A DNA stretch of 64,000 nt from assembly GCA_023375675.1 (NCBI GenBank), contig JALQBC010000019.1:186001-250000 (forward strand), in the 5' to 3' direction. Shown here in pieces: positions 1-10,469 of the stretch; within the stretch, counting starts at the first letter, position 1; the number at the start of each line of letters is the position of its first letter. The translations under genes were made by a program, and so were the position numbers. The stretch comes from Cytospora piceicola. Lineage: Eukaryota; Ascomycota; Sordariomycetes; Diaporthales; Cytosporaceae. Under the pieces are notes generated by a model. That model was not told where the DNA came from. It ran no database searches and was given only the letters and a program-made list of their open reading frames with translations.

Positions 1-1
1 A

Positions 2-2827
2 ACTCTCCGTCCGGTACCAATATCTTCGAGAACCTCACAAGTTACTGTTCGGCAGGACAACGGGAACAATAGCGAGCCGAAGAAGTCGCAGAGCCGGTTA
101 GGCTCAGGCTTTGGTCCAGAGCCCACTTTGGGAGACGACCTGGCTGATCTGACGACCCCGAAACCGAGGGCGAAGAGTGGCGAATTCACCAGCTTCGACG
201 GAGAGTGGGGCTTGGGCAGCGAGGTTGAACAGGGGCGGGATGGTAACCTGATGAGGAATGTAACCGTGGGTAAAAGGCGGCCTGGAAAGCAGGCCAATGG
301 GCAGAAGCACGAGGTCGTGGACGACTTTGCCGTCTCACCAACAAATGCCACCAGAGCTGTGCGCGGCTTCCCACTGCACGGCCGGATCCTGACTTACGAC
401 GACTCTCCCCCCGGGCCTCCTCCAAGAAGCTTCACAGCCCCGGAAACAGCAGCAGCAAAAACAATAACAAGCACGGAAGCAGCCATCGATGCTGACATCA
501 GGAGGTTCTCCGGCATGTCATCCAGGTCGGCTGCCTCGACGGTGGTGGAGGCGATCCTGGTCGAGACGCCCCCGCGCCCGCAGCGCCGGACCTTGCGTCA
601 CGTTAAGCGTGTGGACGCCTTGCGCGACTCTGTCTGGCACTCTCCGCCTCTGGGCCCGGCCCCCAGCCTCAATGGTGCCGCCAGGCCCAGACGACAGTCT
701 GGGCAGTCTGGGGACCAGCAGGCCGCACAGGATGCGCCGCGTGAGAGCTACGCCTCGAGCACGACAGTCAACTCGGCTTCAAGCCGCAAGGCTCGGCGAG
801 AAGTGTGGAAGAACGGGGGGATCCCGGTGGTTGTGGTGCCGGATCGTGTTTCCTCGCACAAGTCCAGCAGCCGGGAGCACTCACTCCGGTCGTCTAGTAG
901 CAAAAGATCGAAGCGGAGTCAGAGCCTCTCTTCTGTGCCTCTCGAGCAGCTGCCAAACGGCCATGACCTGACGCCTTATTTCGACCGACCGCCTAGACGG
1001 GATCGGTTGATGTCAGAGTCGGACGGTTCGACGCCAGGGGACCAGAGAACCATGGACTTTCCTCCTGTTGTCCCTCATAGGTCCTCATCGCTATCCACGC
1101 CGGGGAGTCGCAACGCAAGCCGTACCCAGTCAAGGGATGCATCGCGCAGTGGGTCGCGCGCCGGGTCACTGACTGCGGAGAGCTTGAGGGCACATAATGC
1201 CATGCAAGCCAGGTTGGCCAACGGAGTTTCACCCGTCCCCTCTTCGGGGGTCGTTAATCACACTGCGGCAGGGGGGCCACCGAACAACAACGGTCGCGAA
1301 CAAGGAGACCTACCGGTGGTCACGGTGCATGCTGTCCCCTCCCTGGAGCATACAAAATCGAGTGACCAGGAAGAGAGCGAAGGTCGGCAGCGCCATCGTG
1401 ACTCTGGAAGTGGCGACCCGCTGTTGTCAGCCAAGGCAACGCCGTTCTCACAGACGTCCGTGGAAACAAATGCCACTTCGTCAGCAGACATAGGGGAAGC
1501 CAGGGCTGTGAGCATGGTCCCTCACCAGATCAGGTCGGTCGTTATTCGGCCGTCAGAGAGTTTGGATGGCGATCAGAGAAGCCCTGCTTCGACGAGACCG
1601 GGCCGACCTACTATCACGACCACAGAGGTAGACGGAGTCACCAAAGCCCATGAAGCGGGCCCTTCCACGCCCTTTCAGGCTCGGCTCTCCTCAGAGGATG
1701 TTGCCTCTCTGCTACGGCACCCACGTGAACCTCCGGAGCCACCAGCCATCCAGTTCATCCCTGCCACCCCTTCAGGCTTGACACCGGCAGAGGAAAAGAC
1801 CAAGATGCTGGGCAATTTCTATGAGGACCTCGAAGAAGAGAAACCGCAACGATCACCGTCAGTTGTCCGGAGGGCACTAGGCAAGCGGCGGCACTCATCC
1901 CGCGGCCCTTCGCCAGTCCGCAATACCCGGCCGGGCTTCCTCACCCGGACGTTCTCGCTGAGCAGGAACGCCCGCAAGGACACGACCGAGTTCCCAGACC
2001 CGGATGACGGGGTGCTGACCAGCGAGCCCGACGACGTCGACGAGACCAGGCTGCACCCGGACTGGCGACCATCCTACTTCCACGGCTACGACGAGGACGA
2101 CGACGACTACGGGGTGTTCGACCTGGACGACGAGGACGACCGCCCGCCCCCGCCGAGGCGGACCCTCAGCGAGCGCATGAAGCGCACCTTCGCCATCATG
2201 CCCCTGCAGGACGTCTACGACCGCGACGCCGGGCCGCCGGACCGGCGCACGCTCAAGCGCACGTCCAGCGGCAACCTGCGGGTGGTCAAGAAGCGCGTCA
2301 GCGTGGGCTCGCTGCGCGGCGGCGACAACAGCAACAAGCAGAAGAAGAGGAAGGACCACCGGCGGCGGCCGTCCACGACGCCCGACGACGCGCGCAGCCG
2401 TAGCAGGAGCAGGAGCAGCAGCACCCGCCGGCAGTTCTGGCCCTCGCGGTCCAACAGCCTGAGCAGGGCAACGGGCCAGGGCCAGAACAACCACCAGCAC
2501 AATGGCGGCAATGGCGGCACCGCCACTGCGGCCGCACCTCCTGAGAACGGAAGGGCGGCGGCGGCGGGGGGCCACCGCGACCGGGCGATGCCGCCCCGCA
2601 CGAGCGAGACGAGGAAGTGGTCCGTGTCGCAGAACATCGGCACCCTGACGCGGAGGCTCAGCGAGAGGAGGCGCGAGAAGCGGAGCAACGAGCTGCGGGG
2701 CAAGATCAGCGGGCCGCGCGAGGTGCGCGACGGCGTGGGCGAAGTGTACCACCGGGAGGGCTTCCGCGAGGCCTTCATGAGGCCCCGGGGCCTGCGGGAG
2801 GATGTGTACCCCGGGCAGGCGTACTGA
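2..2827 (+). CDS. Serine/arginine-rich disordered protein, 5'-truncated by window edge
   Basis: The frame is open from base 2 to the TGA at 2825-2827 (about 941 codons). No ATG near the left edge explains the start, so the N terminus, and perhaps upstream exons, lie outside the window. The protein is almost entirely low-complexity: Ser/Pro/Arg-rich, with SR dipeptide runs, an acidic patch near 2090-2145 (Asp/Glu/Tyr) and basic clusters. The C-terminal third (about 1800-2820) looks most protein-like. It has a segment starting EKTKMLGNFYEDLEEEK, a TLSERMKRTFAIMPLQD segment and a final RKWSVSQNIGTLTRRLSERR block, probably short conserved linear motifs. I recognise no catalytic domain, membrane segment or signal peptide. 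Third codon positions are GC-rich, which supports real coding. Function unknown; phospho-regulated scaffold behaviour is only a guess from composition. Confidence 0.8.
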   Translation, partial: TLRPVPISSRTSQVTVRQDNGNNSEPKKSQSRLGSGFGPEPTLGDDLADLTTPKPRAKSGEFTSFDGEWGLGSEVEQGRDGNLMRNVTVGKRRPGKQANGQKHEVVDDFAVSPTNATRAVRGFPLHGRILTYDDSPPGPPPRSFTAPETAAAKTITSTEAAIDADIRRFSGMSSRSAASTVVEAILVETPPRPQRRTLRHVKRVDALRDSVWHSPPLGPAPSLNGAARPRRQSGQSGDQQAAQDAPRESYASSTTVNSASSRKARREVWKNGGIPVVVVPDRVSSHKSSSREHSLRSSSSKRSKRSQSLSSVPLEQLPNGHDLTPYFDRPPRRDRLMSESDGSTPGDQRTMDFPPVVPHRSSSLSTPGSRNASRTQSRDASRSGSRAGSLTAESLRAHNAMQARLANGVSPVPSSGVVNHTAAGGPPNNNGREQGDLPVVTVHAVPSLEHTKSSDQEESEGRQRHRDSGSGDPLLSAKATPFSQTSVETNATSSADIGEARAVSMVPHQIRSVVIRPSESLDGDQRSPASTRPGRPTITTTEVDGVTKAHEAGPSTPFQARLSSEDVASLLRHPREPPEPPAIQFIPATPSGLTPAEEKTKMLGNFYEDLEEEKPQRSPSVVRRALGKRRHSSRGPSPVRNTRPGFLTRTFSLSRNARKDTTEFPDPDDGVLTSEPDDVDETRLHPDWRPSYFHGYDEDDDDYGVFDLDDEDDRPPPPRRTLSERMKRTFAIMPLQDVYDRDAGPPDRRTLKRTSSGNLRVVKKRVSVGSLRGGDNSNKQKKRKDHRRRPSTTPDDARSRSRSRSSSTRRQFWPSRSNSLSRATGQGQNNHQHNGGNGGTATAAAPPENGRAAAAGGHRDRAMPPRTSETRKWSVSQNIGTLTRRLSERRREKRSNELRGKISGPREVRDGVGEVYHREGFREAFMRPRGLREDVYPGQAY

Positions 2828-4195
2828 GGACTTCGGGCCCGTGAGGGGGGGGGGTGTGCGCCTTCGGAAGCCGGGACCTTTTTTTCCCTCCTCCTTCGGG
2901 TTTTTCTATATTATCTCATTCGGGGCATTCGGTCGGCACTTTTGATGGTTCTTGTCACGACGGGCGATACGTCTTCCCGCGACACATATCTGGAGCGGTC
3001 TTCCCTATTACGAATTAACGAAACAATCCATACCCCGCGGAAGAAAGTTCACGATGGACTGCTCTTATAAACCTGGACATTCTGGAGGAGGACGATGGAG
3101 AAAAAGAATCGGGGATTACCCGTTCCGGATTGAGGGGAAAGGCATTATGAGGCTCACGAACTACGATTATGACAAGCACGACAGCAAGAAGCGATATGAT
3201 TTTCTCAATTTTCCTTTGGTTCTATAACGTTGGGGAGGGGATGGTGGAGATACAGAAAAAACCCTCTGCAGAGTTTCTGTCTGCTTGATACATGTTCGCT
3301 CCGACAAAGATGGGTGCTACGAGCTCGAACGGATGCGGAATCGGGCTGTGTCGAGCATGGCCAAGGTTGGATGAACGGATGGATGCATGGATTGGATGAT
3401 ATGATACGAGATGATGGAATGAACCTGGGAAACGAGATTCTTGTTTGTATATTATAGGAAGATATTTCCTGTGCTTGATGAAGGCTTGCTTATGAATGAC
3501 GCCTAACGGCCCCTTGAAAATACTGACTGATAAAGGTCTCCAATCTCATGCTTCGATGCCTTAATGTCGAGGCGACTAGAGCCGTGGGTATGAATATGCC
3601 GTAGACTCGTTCTCGGACTGTAACAGCCCCCCTCTCCCCGGGGGGGATTATCTGATATATCCGGCAGCATATGACCATGCGACCAACACCCTCGCGACTG
3701 CACAGCACAACAACACAGTAGCATGTTCTGGGGACCGTGTTGTCTGTCCATTGGGTAGTCTTGATGTCTTCCCCACCAGCCGCAAGGTATTTTATCCCAG
3801 GTTCCCTCTCCTCTCAGATGTCGAGAAGCACACCGTCACTCGCTCATGGCCATATAGCACCTCAATCGGCAAGGGGCTTGCGGGTGGTGCGAAGCGTAAA
3901 AATCATCCACGCGATTCTCGATATCGACTTTTCTGATGCAATCCGATTCCAACCATTGCTGCCAACGCCAAAAACGCCATTCTCCCCTACCTAGCCCTCC
4001 CCATCCCAAACAAGGTAGGCAAATCCCTCTCAGCATAGCTCGCAACACCCCTCAAGAAAGCGAGACCCCGCCACGCCCGAGGACCAGCGCGGGAGAAGCC
4101 CTCAAACATGCATAGTCCGCCCCACTCCATTCCATTCCTTTCCTCTCCTCTCCTTTCCTTTCCATGGCGCTTTGTTCCACCTGCCAACAGGGGCA
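2828..4195. other. Intergenic, 3' flanks of two converging genes
   Basis: About 1.4 kb lies between the serine/arginine-rich gene and the end of the U1-C gene. Just after the stop there is a G-run, then T-rich sequence and TATTATCTCATT, suitable for a 3' UTR and cleavage region. Only short ORFs without recognisable content are present. A T/C-rich tract (4130-4165) abuts the U1-C 3' end. No further gene is supported. Confidence 0.5.
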
Positions 4196-5061
4196 TCACC
4201 GCTTCTCGCCAGGCGCACCAGGGAACGGCGGCATGCCGGCGGGGAAGCCGCCCGGGGGCGGGAACGGGAAGCTCGGCAGCGGCGCGCCGGCCGCGCCCGG
4301 CGGGGGGAAGGGCAGGCCGCCGCCGCCGGGCGTGCCGCCACCGCCGGGCATGGGCGGGGGGAAGGGCAGGCCGCCGGGCATGGGCATGGGCATGGGCGGG
4401 GTGCCTGCTGCGGCGGCGCCGCCGGGGATGCCGGAGACGACGGGCGGGGGGAAGGGCGGGAAGGGCTGGTTGGAGCCGGGCCGGGGCGGGGGGAAGGGGA
4501 AGCCGGCGGGGAGGCCGCCTGGGGGGGCGCCTCCGGGGCCGCCGCCCGCGCCTGGGGGGAGGAGGCCCGGGAGGCCGGCGCCGGGGGGCATGGCTGGGAA
4601 CCCGGGGGGCGGGATGCCGCCGGGGAAGGGGGGCGGGAAGGGCATGCCGGCCGGGGGCCCGAAGGCGCCGCCGCCGCCGGGCTGGTTGTGCGGGAGCATG
4701 GGGTTGTTGTGGGCCTGGCCCTCGGCGGCGTAGGAGGAGGTGATGGAGTCGATGACGGATTGGGCTTTCTCGTGGCCGATTTCTGGAGACAGGGGGGCCA
4801 TGTGGTTAGCAAACTTGCATCGTCCATCTCGTTTTGTATGTTGGGGGCTTTGCTCGTACGTTGGTAGTAGTCAATGACGTTTCGCAGGTGGTTGCGACCG
4901 CTGTTGTGTGCCTTGCGCACGCTCATGCTGTCGTGCGTGAGGTAGACATCGCAGTAATCGCAGAAGACTATTGAAAGAGATCGTGTCAGCTCATGGTTCG
5001 CGGTGACAATGAAGAACAGGGGAAAGGGGGGAGGAAATGAAGGTAGCCTACACTTGGGCAT
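4196..5061 (-). CDS. U1 small nuclear ribonucleoprotein C (U1-C)
   Basis: Exons in transcript order are 5061-5052, 4967-4860 and 4782-4196, giving 234 aa. Exon 1 is only 10 nt and encodes MPK plus one base. Joining restores the U1-C N terminus [20 protein letters not shown], a CCHH zinc finger with Cys6 and Cys9 and the [12 protein letters not shown] histidines. It runs on through [19 protein letters not shown] across the second junction. Both introns are GT-AG (84 and 77 nt). After about residue 65 the protein is an extreme Gly/Pro/Met-rich tail (PPGM and FPPP repeats), longer than in animal U1-C but typical in filamentous fungi. Family role: binds U1-70K/Sm in U1 snRNP and stabilises U1 snRNA pairing with the 5' splice site in the nucleus. 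It is divergent with erv25, sharing a 395-bp promoter. The long GC-rich open frames on the other strand are shadows. Confidence 0.93.
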
Positions 5062-5456
5062 CTTGACTGCGCTGCTCTGGGTATCACTGTGGGGAGAGTT
5101 GTGGTATTGTGTGTTTCGCAGGTGTGTTGAAGTCGCGAAACTTGGACGATGGAGGAGCAATAAAGAACTGGGGGAGGGCAGGCGCCAAAACGGCAAGGCT
5201 GAAGACGGGCAAGGCTTGGAGCCACTTTACCCCACATTAAAGTGAAAGCGACAGCGTGTATTGGACGGGCAGCCAAAGAGCTACACCCCTGGCAACGGAG
5301 CTAAACCGTAACGGAAACGCGACACCTTTCCCAAAGTCCAGCTCGCCGCCCAAGGAAGGCTGCTGTCCCCGTCCCGCGACAAGAAACTCTCTCTCTTCTC
5401 CCCCCGAGAAGCTCCCTTCGACAACACTCAGCTTCCCAATTCCACCCACCCGAACA
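5062..5456. promoter_or_regulatory. Bidirectional promoter region, U1-C / erv25
   Basis: This 395-bp gap separates two divergent start codons, so both promoters must lie in it or overlap it. The erv25 side is pyrimidine-rich just before its ATG (TCTCTCTTCTCCCCCC near 5389-5404), as is common for strongly expressed filamentous-fungal genes. No precise element can be assigned. Confidence 0.5.
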
Positions 5457-6398
5457 ATGGCGCCCCCACGATCCCTGTTGCAGTACATCTGCAGCGTAAT
5501 ACTCCTTGTCGCCTGCGCCAATGCCCTCAAGTTCGACCTCCAGGCCACCTCCCAATCACACGACACCAAGAAGGAACGATGCATACGGAACTTCGTCGCC
5601 AAGGACACTCTGGTGGTTGTGACGGCTATCGTCAGTGGCAGTAGGGGCGATGGCATGCGGGTCAATATGCATGTGAGTTGGGCCATGATATGCAGTCGGT
5701 TCGAAAGATGGACGGACGCTTTATACTGACCGTCGCTCTCGTCCGTGTGTCTAGATTAGAGACGCCGTAGGAAACGAGTACGGGAAGCCTCAAGACGTCG
5801 CCGGCGAGCAGAGGACAGTCTTCACATCCCACTCGGACGCAGCGTTCGATGTCTGCTTCGAGAACCTCCTGACAGGAGGTACGTTTCCTTACTTATTGTC
5901 CCCTCCGTTATGCAAACCATCCAACTTCCGCTCTACCCACACACACACACGAAACACCAATTGCTAACAAGACGTCCGTCTACCAAACAGCCAACAAGAA
6001 CCTCAAGGACACGTGGCGCAACATCGAGCTAGACATCGACATAGGCGCAGACGCCAAGGACTGGTCCGCGATCCAGGCGACCGAGAAGCTCAAGCCCGTC
6101 GAGGCGGACCTGCGCCGCATGGAGGAGATGGTCACCGAGATCGTCAGCGAGATGGACTACCTGCGCACGCGGGAGCAGAGGCTGCGCGACACCAACGAGA
6201 GCACCAACAACCGCGTCAAGTGGTTCGGCCTCTGCACCACCTTCGTCCTGGTCGTGCTGTGGGTGTGGCAGATCCTGTACCTGAGGGCTTACTTCAGGTT
6301 AGTGTTTACCATGTCTTCTTTTCCAGACCGGAGACTATGCAGATGGGATGCTGACTTTTTTCTTTCTTCTTGCATTCAGGTCCAAGCACCTTATTTAG
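5457..6398 (+). CDS. erv25: p24 family ER-Golgi cargo receptor, Erv25 type
   Basis: Exons are 5457-5672, 5755-5878, 5991-6297 and 6380-6398, giving 221 aa. The last exon encodes only the tail RSKHLI. A hydrophobic signal peptide (residues about 5-22, ending near ANA) precedes a GOLD-type lumenal domain with two cysteines (ERCIRNF and DVCFENLL), as in EMP24/GP25L proteins. A coiled-coil region follows ([21 protein letters not shown]), then one transmembrane segment ([19 protein letters not shown]) and a short cytosolic tail YLRAYFRSKHLI with the aromatic and Lys residues used for COPII/COPI binding. All introns are GT-AG; intron 2 has a perfect branch site TGCTAAC at 5962-5968. Family role: part of the heteromeric p24 complex that loads cargo into COPII vesicles and helps ER retention. 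The 72-aa first exon and tail match Erv25 better than Emp24. Confidence 0.94.
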
Positions 6399-7122
6399 AT
6401 GTAAGTGGCGGGCCGTTATATAGCAGGTTACGACTCCCGGAAATTATGAAATGTATGGTTGGCTCATATGGAAGGCAACCGGGTACAGGTTTTGGGAGGC
6501 TTGTTTGATGCGTGTACGCTTAGGTCAGTAAAAGCATGCAATTGTGGATGGCTGCGTAACGATACAATCAGTCAGGCTCTGGCAAGCACTGCCTGTTCCA
6601 TTGACATGAAATAAACATGACTGGTAAAAAAGATTCTGGCTCAGTTGTCGACGTTGCTTGTAGGCGGCGAGCGGGTGGCGAGCTTTTGAATAGAGATGTC
6701 ACTTCAGACAACCGGCATATTGTATCTCAAAAGGCCAACACAGACCCGTCCGTGACGCTATTCTTGTATAGTTGTAACCAAGCAGGTGAAGAGTAGCCAT
6801 TAGCCATCGCTGTTTGAGATCCGGACCGTGCTCATGACTCCGGAGTGCTGACTCTCCGACGCCGATGCCGAATCAAGGCACTCACCGGCCCAAATCGAAC
6901 GGCACCTCGGCTATCCATGACGGTGTTCGGTGTTTGGAACTTGTGAGGAATCCTCACTACCTTACAGTGCCTCCATTTCTCTCACGTACTTTTCCACAAT
7001 TGCCACCCGTTCTTCCCTCGATTAACTTCATTTCAAACCCAAAAAGAGCCCGTCTTCTTCCCATACAGTAACACAAAACACCCACCTGTGTCAAAAAAGG
7101 AAGAACAAAACCCCTCGCCACC
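6399..7122. other. Intergenic, tandem genes erv25 to SDH assembly factor
   Basis: About 720 bp, with no supported gene. The first part is probably the erv25 3' UTR (an AATAAA-like ATGAAATAAACATG at 6607-6620). The last 200 bp are C/T-rich with CAATTGCC and CACAAAACACCC leader sequence before the next ATG, whose context ACCATGA fits a fungal start. Confidence 0.5.
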
Positions 7123-8004
7123 ATGAACCCCCTCCACCGAGCCCTCCGCCCGGCCTCCCGGCACGTCCTCGCCAGCCGCCCCATCCTGGCCGCCGCCACC
7201 GCCACCACCACCGGCAGCGGCATGCAGGCGCGCTGGCAGCAGCACCAGGGCGGGCCCTTCGACCCCGTGGCCGACCACGAGATGCAGGTCGGCGAGCTCG
7301 AGGGCGCAAAGTTCAAGATCGAGCCCCTGCGCCGGGTGGGCGAGGACGCCCAGACGATGCGCGCGAGGTTGACCTGTATGGCTCTCTTGTCCCCTTCCTT
7401 CCTTCCTTCCTCCCCTTCCCCTTCCCCTTCCCCTTCCCCTTCCTCTCGTCCCCTCCAATCTGCCCTGCAGACAGCATGACAAGGAAGTCCGAGTGCTAAC
7501 GGCCGCCCTCGTCTTTTTTACTTTCCTCCAGACCAGTCCCGAAAGCGCGGCATCCTCGAGTCCGACCTCCTCCTCTCGACCTTCGCGGCGAGCTACCTCC
7601 CGACCATGCCCCAGGCGCTCATGTCGCAGTACGACCTCTTCCTGGACGAGAACGACTGGGACATCTACTACTGGGCGACGCAGGACCCGGCCCAGCCCGG
7701 CGCCAGCAACAGCCCCGCCGCCGGCATGCAGAGCTCCGAGCCGTACCTGAGTGCAGACCAGGGCCCGGCCGCCGCCGGGCCCACGCTGGAGCCCGCCCAG
7801 CCCGCCAAGGGCGAGTGGGCCCAGACCATCGGGACCTTCAAGCCCGCCTACAGGCCCGTGCCCGCGCGCTGGAGGGACAGCGAGATCCTCGGCCTGCTGA
7901 GGGACCACGTCAAGGCCCGGAGCGCGGCCGGCGTGCTGGGGAACAACGACCGGGACAGGGCCGAGGGCATGGCCTTCATGCCGCCGCTGGGGGAGAGGAA
8001 GTGA
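7123..8004 (+). CDS. sdh5: Succinate dehydrogenase assembly factor 2, mitochondrial (Sdh5/Emi5, SdhE family)
   Basis: Exons are 7123-7375 and 7532-8004, giving 241 aa. Residues 1 to about 37 are rich in Arg, Ala and Ser without acids, a typical mitochondrial presequence. The SdhE core crosses the intron: [16 protein letters not shown] joins [20 protein letters not shown], which carries the family RGxxE motif, and [10 protein letters not shown] is diagnostic. The family attaches FAD covalently to the SDH flavoprotein subunit in the matrix (complex II and TCA cycle). The fungal C-terminal extension (about 100 aa after YYWAT) is longer than in yeast or human proteins. Its last part ([21 protein letters not shown] and following) looks structured rather than random. 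The 156-nt intron holds a pure CTTCCC-like pyrimidine tract. It is convergent with the downstream kinetochore gene. Confidence 0.93.
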
Positions 8005-8635
8005 GGACGTGTAGGGGGGAGAGGCATCAGCATCCTGGGGTGTCCGGGTGTCGTTCCGGACGGGGGCTGTGCGTTCGAGGCAATCCTTCGTGGGTATGTA
8101 TATATATATCAGGTCTTTTAGAAGGGATGGGAGGAAAGGGGCAACCCAAAAACGTCTCGGCAGGACTTTGATCTTGTTGTAAGATGTTCGATAGGACTAT
8201 CATGTCCTAAAATTGCCATTTCGCAGCCGGGTATTTAGGTTGGTGGTTCAGTATGTACATTCATAGAAAAACTCCAGCCCATCCATCGACTCCGGGCTTC
8301 CCCTTCCCGCCTTGAAGATAACACCTCACAACCTGTGCGTCCCGTTGTCCTGCTGCGGAAAAGCTGTGCACGTGCGAACGAAAGGTTTCCTCTCTCTCTC
8401 TCTCCAGTCTTGGACTCTTTCACCCCAGTCAGTCATCGTCACATCGTTGGCCACCAAACCGAACCTCCACCCCCGAAACCCCCGGGAAAATACAATACGC
8501 TGAAACCGAATGAAGCCCTTGCTCTCCAGATGCTCATGCTCATGCTCAGAGAAAAACGACGGCACAACAAACTCCCTTCCCCTTTCAAGCCCGGGCTACC
8601 GGCCCTGTTGCTACTACTACTGCCCTGGGCCGAGA
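8005..8635. other. Convergent 3' region
   Basis: About 630 bp between two converging stop codons. It contains TATATATATAT near 8099-8109 and a CT microsatellite at 8391-8405. Short frames here have no coding character. Both 3' UTRs should lie in it and may overlap. Confidence 0.45.
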
Positions 8636-10296
8636 CTATCCACCGTTCTCGGGCAGTATCCTGCTCAGGCTCCTCAGGACCTCCATCGTCGGCATCTCCC
8701 CCGTCCCCAAGGCCTCTCGCTCCTTCTCTTCTCGTTCCCTCAGCCTCCCAGAGCCCAGCTGCAACACCTTGTCGGCCTGTCTCCCGGCCGTGACGACCCT
8801 CAGGTCCATCTTGTGCACGCTGTCCGCCAGGTGGTCGACCTTGAACTCCACGCTGGACTGGACGGTGTGCAGCCGTGACCTTGTTGTGGATTTCAAATTT
8901 GCAAATGACGACGACGGGTTTGTGAGGAAATCCAGCATCTTCGCCTCTTCGGCATCCAGGTGTGATGAGTCTGGTAATGGCGCTTTCTTCGGGTCGCCGT
9001 CCTGCGGATAGAGTGGTGGTACTTGAGGTAGAGGAGCTTGCAAAGCTCGCCACGACTTGCGTGTTGCTTTTAATCTGCAGTAAATCGTCAGCATCGCCAT
9101 GAATACTGTCACGTCGTAGGGGCACTGACCGTTTTATCCTCTCCTCCAACGCAGCAATCTTCTGCTCATGCTCGACATTAATCGGATTAGGCTTCACGAC
9201 CACCGGCCTCTCGGGCTTCCCAGAAGCAGACGGCTCGTCCTCCCTGCTGAACCAGTCCGAGAATTCCGACTTGGACCCAAAGTCCTTTAGCAATGCGTCC
9301 TGGATGGCGCGGGCCCCCAGAACCGCAGGCGCGCCCGCCGTCCCGTGCTTGGGCTTCTCACTGAGTGCCCTCTCGCCGCACCAGGTCAGCAGCTGCTTCA
9401 TCCGTCTCGGTTCGCTCAGCCCCTCGGCCTCTATATGCTTGTAGAACTCGGCTGCGCCCACTTCTCGGTGGGGGATTGCGCTGTGTCCGCTCTCGATGAG
9501 TGAACTTGCTCGTCGCCCGCGCATGCTCATGCTACTTCGACGCCCGCCACTTCCTCTTGCGCCGCCCTTCTTGCGGAACTCTTTATTCTTTCTGTTGATG
9601 GGCGTGTCGCTGAAGGGGAGGGCTATCTTCTGCGCATGCGGGTCTTTCTCCAGGGGTTTATCGACCTTCTCAGGCGTCGCTTGCGACTCCTCTTCTACTG
9701 GTAGTGGCTCCTTGCGTGATGGCTTGCGCCCGCTCTTCTTGGCGCCTCCATCCTTGGATTTCGACTTGGCGCCGTTTGTTCGGGTTGGTAACGCGACTTG
9801 TCCTTCCTCGGCGGGCCCCCCCATCGATGACCTCGTCCTCCGCGTAGCACCCTTCCTGGGCACTTCTGATGGCTCCTCCGGCGGAGGGGGCGAGGAGTTA
9901 GGTTTCCTGCGGGTTGGCCTTTTGGATGTCGTGGCAGGTGCCGCCTGCCCGTTCTGTAGCGAAGGTGATGCAGCGCGTTTCAACCCATTACTTCGTCTGC
10001 CCCGGGGATTCTTCACTATAGGTGCCGATGCCGGTTCCGGTTCCGGATTCAATTCAGGAGCTGGCGGTGGTGCGGGTGTTGGTGCTGCTGGCTCCTTGGG
10101 CGAGGTCTTTTGCCTCTTGGGTCCGCGCGTAAATATGAAGTCGCCATCTTCCTCATCGTAAACTGCGGCCGCTGCAGGCACCAAAAATATGGTCAGTTAT
10201 CATCCCATCACCGATATGTTCAAAGTTGTGCTGCGGCTAGAAGTACGTACCCGCCAGGCGCTTGCTTTTCCGGCGCGGCTCAGACTGGTTGCCCAT
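8636..10296 (-). CDS. Kinetochore protein Mis13/Dsn1 (Mis12/MIND complex)
   Basis: Exons in transcript order are 10296-10251, 10171-9130 and 9074-8636, giving 508 aa. Exon 1 encodes MGNQSEPRRKSKRLA; the next exon starts AAAVYDEEDGDFIFTRG, as in filamentous Dsn1 orthologues. The first 200 residues are a basic, Pro/Ser-rich disordered region. The Mis13 core follows: RRSSMSMRGRRASSLIESG, then the AIPHREVGAAEFYKHIEAEG and LSEPRRMKQLLTWCGERAL block. The RRXSS-type sites resemble the Aurora B phospho-switch region of Dsn1. A helical coiled-coil C terminus follows (EHEQKIAALEERIKR spliced to LKATRKSWRAL). Introns are 79 and 55 nt, GT-AG. Role by family: Mis12 complex subunit linking CENP-C/CENP-T to Ndc80 at the kinetochore. 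The ORF that runs through the last intron to 8439 is an artefact. Confidence 0.9.
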
Positions 10297-10438
10297 GCTC
10301 AATGCTTGTAGAGGATGGCGAAGACGCACGACGGTCGTCATTGATGATTACTCGATCGGTCGCGCATTCAATTGAAGGAGGTCGAAGGGACCGCGACGAT
10401 CTATCGTGGTCGGTGTCGTGTGTATGTGTGTGTGTGCG

Positions 10439-10469
<31 letters not shown>

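Noticed and set aside
1895..2752. 285-codon minus-strand frame opposite the first gene
   Set aside because: Shadow of GC-rich coding sequence; Ala/Val/Leu-rich without family motifs.
4102..5196. 364-codon minus-strand open frame and >200-codon plus-strand frames over the U1-C gene
   Set aside because: They read through U1-C introns or the GC-rich Gly/Pro tail in wrong frames. The spliced U1-C model explains the region.
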